Made by a program: the position numbers and the translations under genes. The notes beneath the pieces were generated by a model. It ran no database searches and was not told the origin of the DNA. It worked only from the letters and a program-made list of their open reading frames with translations. Positions 60,899 through 64,000 of a stretch of 64,000 bases of DNA are shown in pieces (position 1 is the stretch's first letter; each line of letters opens with the position of its first letter). Origin of the DNA: Bacteroidales bacterium (lineage in GTDB: Bacteria > Bacteroidota > Bacteroidia > Bacteroidales > GCA-2748055); NCBI GenBank assembly GCA_030589895.1, contig JAUUZQ010000005.1, forward strand, positions 1-64,000. The letters run 5' to 3'.

Positions 60899-62818
60899 CT
60901 AGTTAAGCGTAGCTTTAATGATCTTTTCCTGAAATACCTGTCCTTGAATGTTGACAATCATCAAGTAGGAACCATCGGTGAGTTCACTCAGATTGAATTC
61001 ATAGGGATTTGTTTCTATAGATTCACGCAGCAATCGCTTTCCATCGATAGAAATAATTTCAACCCACTCCTGCCCTGTCACTTGATTAAGCCTTATCAAT
61101 ACAGAAGATGTAAAAGGGTTAGGACCAGCAATATATAGCTTTCCCTTGGGGATGGTTATCTGAACACTACTCTTTGCAAGAAGTTTACTTCCGGGATCAA
61201 ATTGTAAGTTATTTACCCGGGAATTCATTGGAATTGTAAATACTTCTTCATTTTTCTGTTGAAAAAACCTATAAACTAAGGATGATTCACCAGTTTCAAC
61301 ACTAATTTCGAAATGTGTCTTGAAAAAAGGTGTTTTTGATGAGGAACCTTCCTGCAGACTGTGAATGTACAATGTGTCATTTTCCCGATACCAGGCAAGA
61401 TTAAATTGAGGAAAGCCGCTGCCATAATACCATTGATCGAAGAACCAGGAATAATCCTCTCCACTAATACTATCTACAACACTTCTGAACTCAACAGCGG
61501 TGGCCACATCATCCTTGTATCTCTCTTGAAAACTTCTCAGGACGGAGAAGAACATATCATCATCATTCAGCTCATTTCGAAGCATATGAAGTATGCTTGC
61601 ACCTTTTTTATATGAAAGTTCATAATTGAATACCCTATATACATTTTCAGCCTCCTCCTCCGGAACATATACCGATCCATCCGGTTCATTCAGTGCCAGA
61701 CCCATAGCCTGATACATCCACTGATCTGCAGCTTCTTGTGAACGCAAATTCTGTAATGCAATATATTCCATGTATGAAGCAAAACCCTCATTGATCCATA
61801 TATCCTGCCAGCTACCACATGTCACATTATCGCCAAACCATTGATGAGCAAGCTCATGCGCAACCAGGGTGAAGCCAAAATGTACTAATGTAGTCATGGT
61901 TTGATGCTCCATTCCTCCACCCATTGGGGCTGTTGTATGTCCATACTTCTCTTTGGCAAAGGGGTAATCGAGAACGAGATTTGAAAATAGATTTATCAAA
62001 TCTCCCGTTTCATCAATAGCATTTTTCCAAAGATCCAGATATGTATCGCTATTGTAAATATAATTCTGTACCAGCACTGAATCACCAGGCTGGGAAAGCG
62101 GAGCCATAAATGAATAATCCTGATAGTCGCCTACAGCAAATGAAATAAGATAATAGGCAATAGGATAGTTTGATCGCCATTTAAACATATGTTCACTGGA
62201 AGAAATCTCCACCACCTCCTCAAGCAGACCATTTGAACCCGACATTAAATTCTTATCACAAGTAATATCAACCCAAAGAGAATCGGCCTTGTCGGCGAGT
62301 ACCTGCTTAACGGGAAACCAATCCTGCGCATTGAGAGGTTCAGACAGGGTATAGGTAACCCACATATCCGTGGTGTTATCTTTTGCCCTGGATATGCCAG
62401 CAAAGAAACCTCTGTCCTGACCTGCATCGCCATTGTAATCTATCTTCACCGAAATGATATCACCCTGATTGGCGCTAACAGGAATATAAAGAACATCATT
62501 TGCATGAAGAAAATCGGGGTGTAATGTGCTATCAACTTCAATATCAGTAACGCTTAGCTCATCAATTAGTTGCAGCACCAGCGTATCCATAGACTCCAGA
62601 GCCCTCACAACAATCGTCGCAAAACCATCAATCTCTGTATTCTCATTAGACACTTCCAGACTGATGTGGTAAAAACTCACATCGTATGCAGACAACCACC
62701 TATCGAAAAGTGGATTCTCATAAGACTTCAAGGGATAATTTGCATGCGAACATACCGGTATATGTTGTGCATTCAGTACATGTGGAAAGAGAAGCAATAT
62801 GAGAAATAATTTTTTCAA
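60899..62818 (-). CDS. M1-family aminopeptidase with T9SS C-terminal sorting domain
   Basis: 'GGGMEHQTMTTLVHFGFTLVAHELAHQWFGDNVTCGSWQDIWINEGFASYMEY'; C-terminal 'YIAGPNPFTSSVLIRLNQ...SIDGKRLLRESI...LTDGSYLMIVNIQGQVFQEKIIKATLN'. Confidence 0.94.
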   Translation of the reverse strand: MKKLFLILLLFPHVLNAQHIPVCSHANYPLKSYENPLFDRWLSAYDVSFYHISLEVSNENTEIDGFATIVVRALESMDTLVLQLIDELSVTDIEVDSTLHPDFLHANDVLYIPVSANQGDIISVKIDYNGDAGQDRGFFAGISRAKDNTTDMWVTYTLSEPLNAQDWFPVKQVLADKADSLWVDITCDKNLMSGSNGLLEEVVEISSSEHMFKWRSNYPIAYYLISFAVGDYQDYSFMAPLSQPGDSVLVQNYIYNSDTYLDLWKNAIDETGDLINLFSNLVLDYPFAKEKYGHTTAPMGGGMEHQTMTTLVHFGFTLVAHELAHQWFGDNVTCGSWQDIWINEGFASYMEYIALQNLRSQEAADQWMYQAMGLALNEPDGSVYVPEEEAENVYRVFNYELSYKKGASILHMLRNELNDDDMFFSVLRSFQERYKDDVATAVEFRSVVDSISGEDYSWFFDQWYYGSGFPQFNLAWYRENDTLYIHSLQEGSSSKTPFFKTHFEISVETGESSLVYRFFQQKNEEVFTIPMNSRVNNLQFDPGSKLLAKSSVQITIPKGKLYIAGPNPFTSSVLIRLNQVTGQEWVEIISIDGKRLLRESIETNPYEFNLSELTDGSYLMIVNIQGQVFQEKIIKATLN

Positions 62819-62822
62819 ATTT

Positions 62823-63641
62823 CTACCACTTAAAACGATAAATAGTTAGTGAAGTATACTCTTCACCAGGATGTAAAACAGTTGAAGGGAAAGAAGGTTT
62901 GTTTGGCGTATCAGGATAGTGCTGGGTTTCCAAACAAATTGCACTGTGTTTCTTGTATTCAAGACCCTCCTTACCAATCATACTATCGATGTAATTTGCT
63001 GTATACAACTGCACACCCGGTTCAGTTGTCAGGACTTCCATAGAGCGACCGGAACCTTCATGATAAACAGCAGCTACCTTCAATAATTCACCTGAGTAAT
63101 CATTCACAACAAAGTTGATATCATAGCCAGGAGCAACATTCTGAATATCCTCTCCTACCAGTTTCGAAGTACGAAAATCAAATGCAGTATCTTTTACAGA
63201 TACAATTGATCCATCAGGAATTTGGCTGTCATCCAGGCGGGTAACATAATCAGCATCAATCATCAATTCATGATCCAGTACAGTCCCTTTACAATTATTA
63301 AGATTGAAATAGGAATGATTGGTCATATTGACATGAGTTGTTTTATCTGTTGTAGCACGATATGAGATAAGCAGTTCATTCTGATCATTCAATGAATACT
63401 CCACCTCAACCAGCAGATTCCCCGGATATCCCTCCTCCATATCTGCACTCTCATAGCCTAAGTTCAGAGATACAGTATCGAGACTCTTCCCGGTGACGGC
63501 AGTCCATAACACCTTATCAAACCCTACAATTCCACCATAATTAGTAATATCGACCTCCATACCCCTGTCATTCTTAAGTGTATAAAGAAAAGCCTCTTTT
63601 CCTCCGGGTAAAACTCCAAATTTTCTTTTATCAATTTCCAT
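62823..63641 (-). CDS. galM: Aldose 1-epimerase (galactose mutarotase)
   Basis: 'DITNYGGIVGFDKVL', 'TTHVNMTNHSYFNLNN', 'VTRLDDSQIPDGSIVSVKDTAFDFR', 'AICLETQHYPDTPNKPSFPSTVLHPGEEY'. Shorter than typical between VGFDKVL and DTVSLNLGY. Confidence 0.93.
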   Translation of the reverse strand: MEIDKRKFGVLPGGKEAFLYTLKNDRGMEVDITNYGGIVGFDKVLWTAVTGKSLDTVSLNLGYESADMEEGYPGNLLVEVEYSLNDQNELLISYRATTDKTTHVNMTNHSYFNLNNCKGTVLDHELMIDADYVTRLDDSQIPDGSIVSVKDTAFDFRTSKLVGEDIQNVAPGYDINFVVNDYSGELLKVAAVYHEGSGRSMEVLTTEPGVQLYTANYIDSMIGKEGLEYKKHSAICLETQHYPDTPNKPSFPSTVLHPGEEYTSLTIYRFKW

Positions 63642-63816
63642 CTATTTGATTTTATTGTAAATATAGCAAGCCGGTTCAAATCAACATAATTTATTCATGA
63701 TTTAATGAACAATCTTGCTAATTTTCTGAAATAAATTATTGCTATATTTAGACGGTTTTTAAGCATTTCATAAGCTATTATTATAACAAATAACTATCCT
63801 GATAAATTGTTTATAA

Positions 63817-64000
63817 ATGAAATTACATGTTATTGACCTTATCCTGATTGGACTCTACCTGAGTTTTACTGTGTTTATTGGATTTTACATGAAGAAGAGA
63901 GCTGAGAAGGACAAATCGGCCTATCTTCTTGGTGGAAATAAGCTTCCCTGGTATATGCTGGGACTGTCAAATGCCTCAGGTATGTTTGACATCAGCGGAA
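63817..64000 (+). CDS. Sodium:solute symporter (SSS family), truncated by the right window edge
   Basis: ATG at 63817; MKLHVIDLILIGLYLSFTVFIGFYMKKRAEKDKSAYLLGGNKLPWYMLGLSNASGMFDISG, open to the window end. Confidence 0.88.
   Translation, partial: MKLHVIDLILIGLYLSFTVFIGFYMKKRAEKDKSAYLLGGNKLPWYMLGLSNASGMFDISG

Overview
This 64 kb window reads as a chromosomal segment of a Bacteroidota bacterium. Support for that: two proteins with T9SS-type C-terminal sorting domains, a LytTR regulator, TolC/HlyD/ABC-2 export genes and many Bacteroidota-like peptidases. Gene order is mostly core metabolism. Main blocks are: (i) a complete histidine operon on the minus strand (hisG-D-C-B-H-A-F-IE), followed by rocD and an M13 peptidase; (ii) an octaheme tetrathionate-reductase-family cytochrome c with a cytochrome b fused to two PAS domains; (iii) a YbhFSRG-like ABC-2 exporter with HlyD and TolC partners; (iv) an apparent Na+-pumping methylmalonyl-CoA decarboxylase operon continuing into a fused CitD-CitE protein and CitF; (v) assorted peptidases, glycosidases and cell-envelope genes; (vi) a galactose locus with a decayed galK. 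The best-supported unannotated element is a 23-aa leader peptide (MKNLYTHIRHHQAHHHSVWTCRG) followed by a 12-bp hairpin and U-tract upstream of hisG, which looks like a histidine transcription attenuator. Other observations include three decayed genes (parD-like, CE15 esterase, galK), short tandem-repeat arrays confined to intergenic gaps, an inverted-repeat element, and palindromes near promoters or gene ends. No CRISPR array, rRNA, tRNA, prophage, intact transposon or defence system was recognised. All family calls are from reading motifs; no database search was run.
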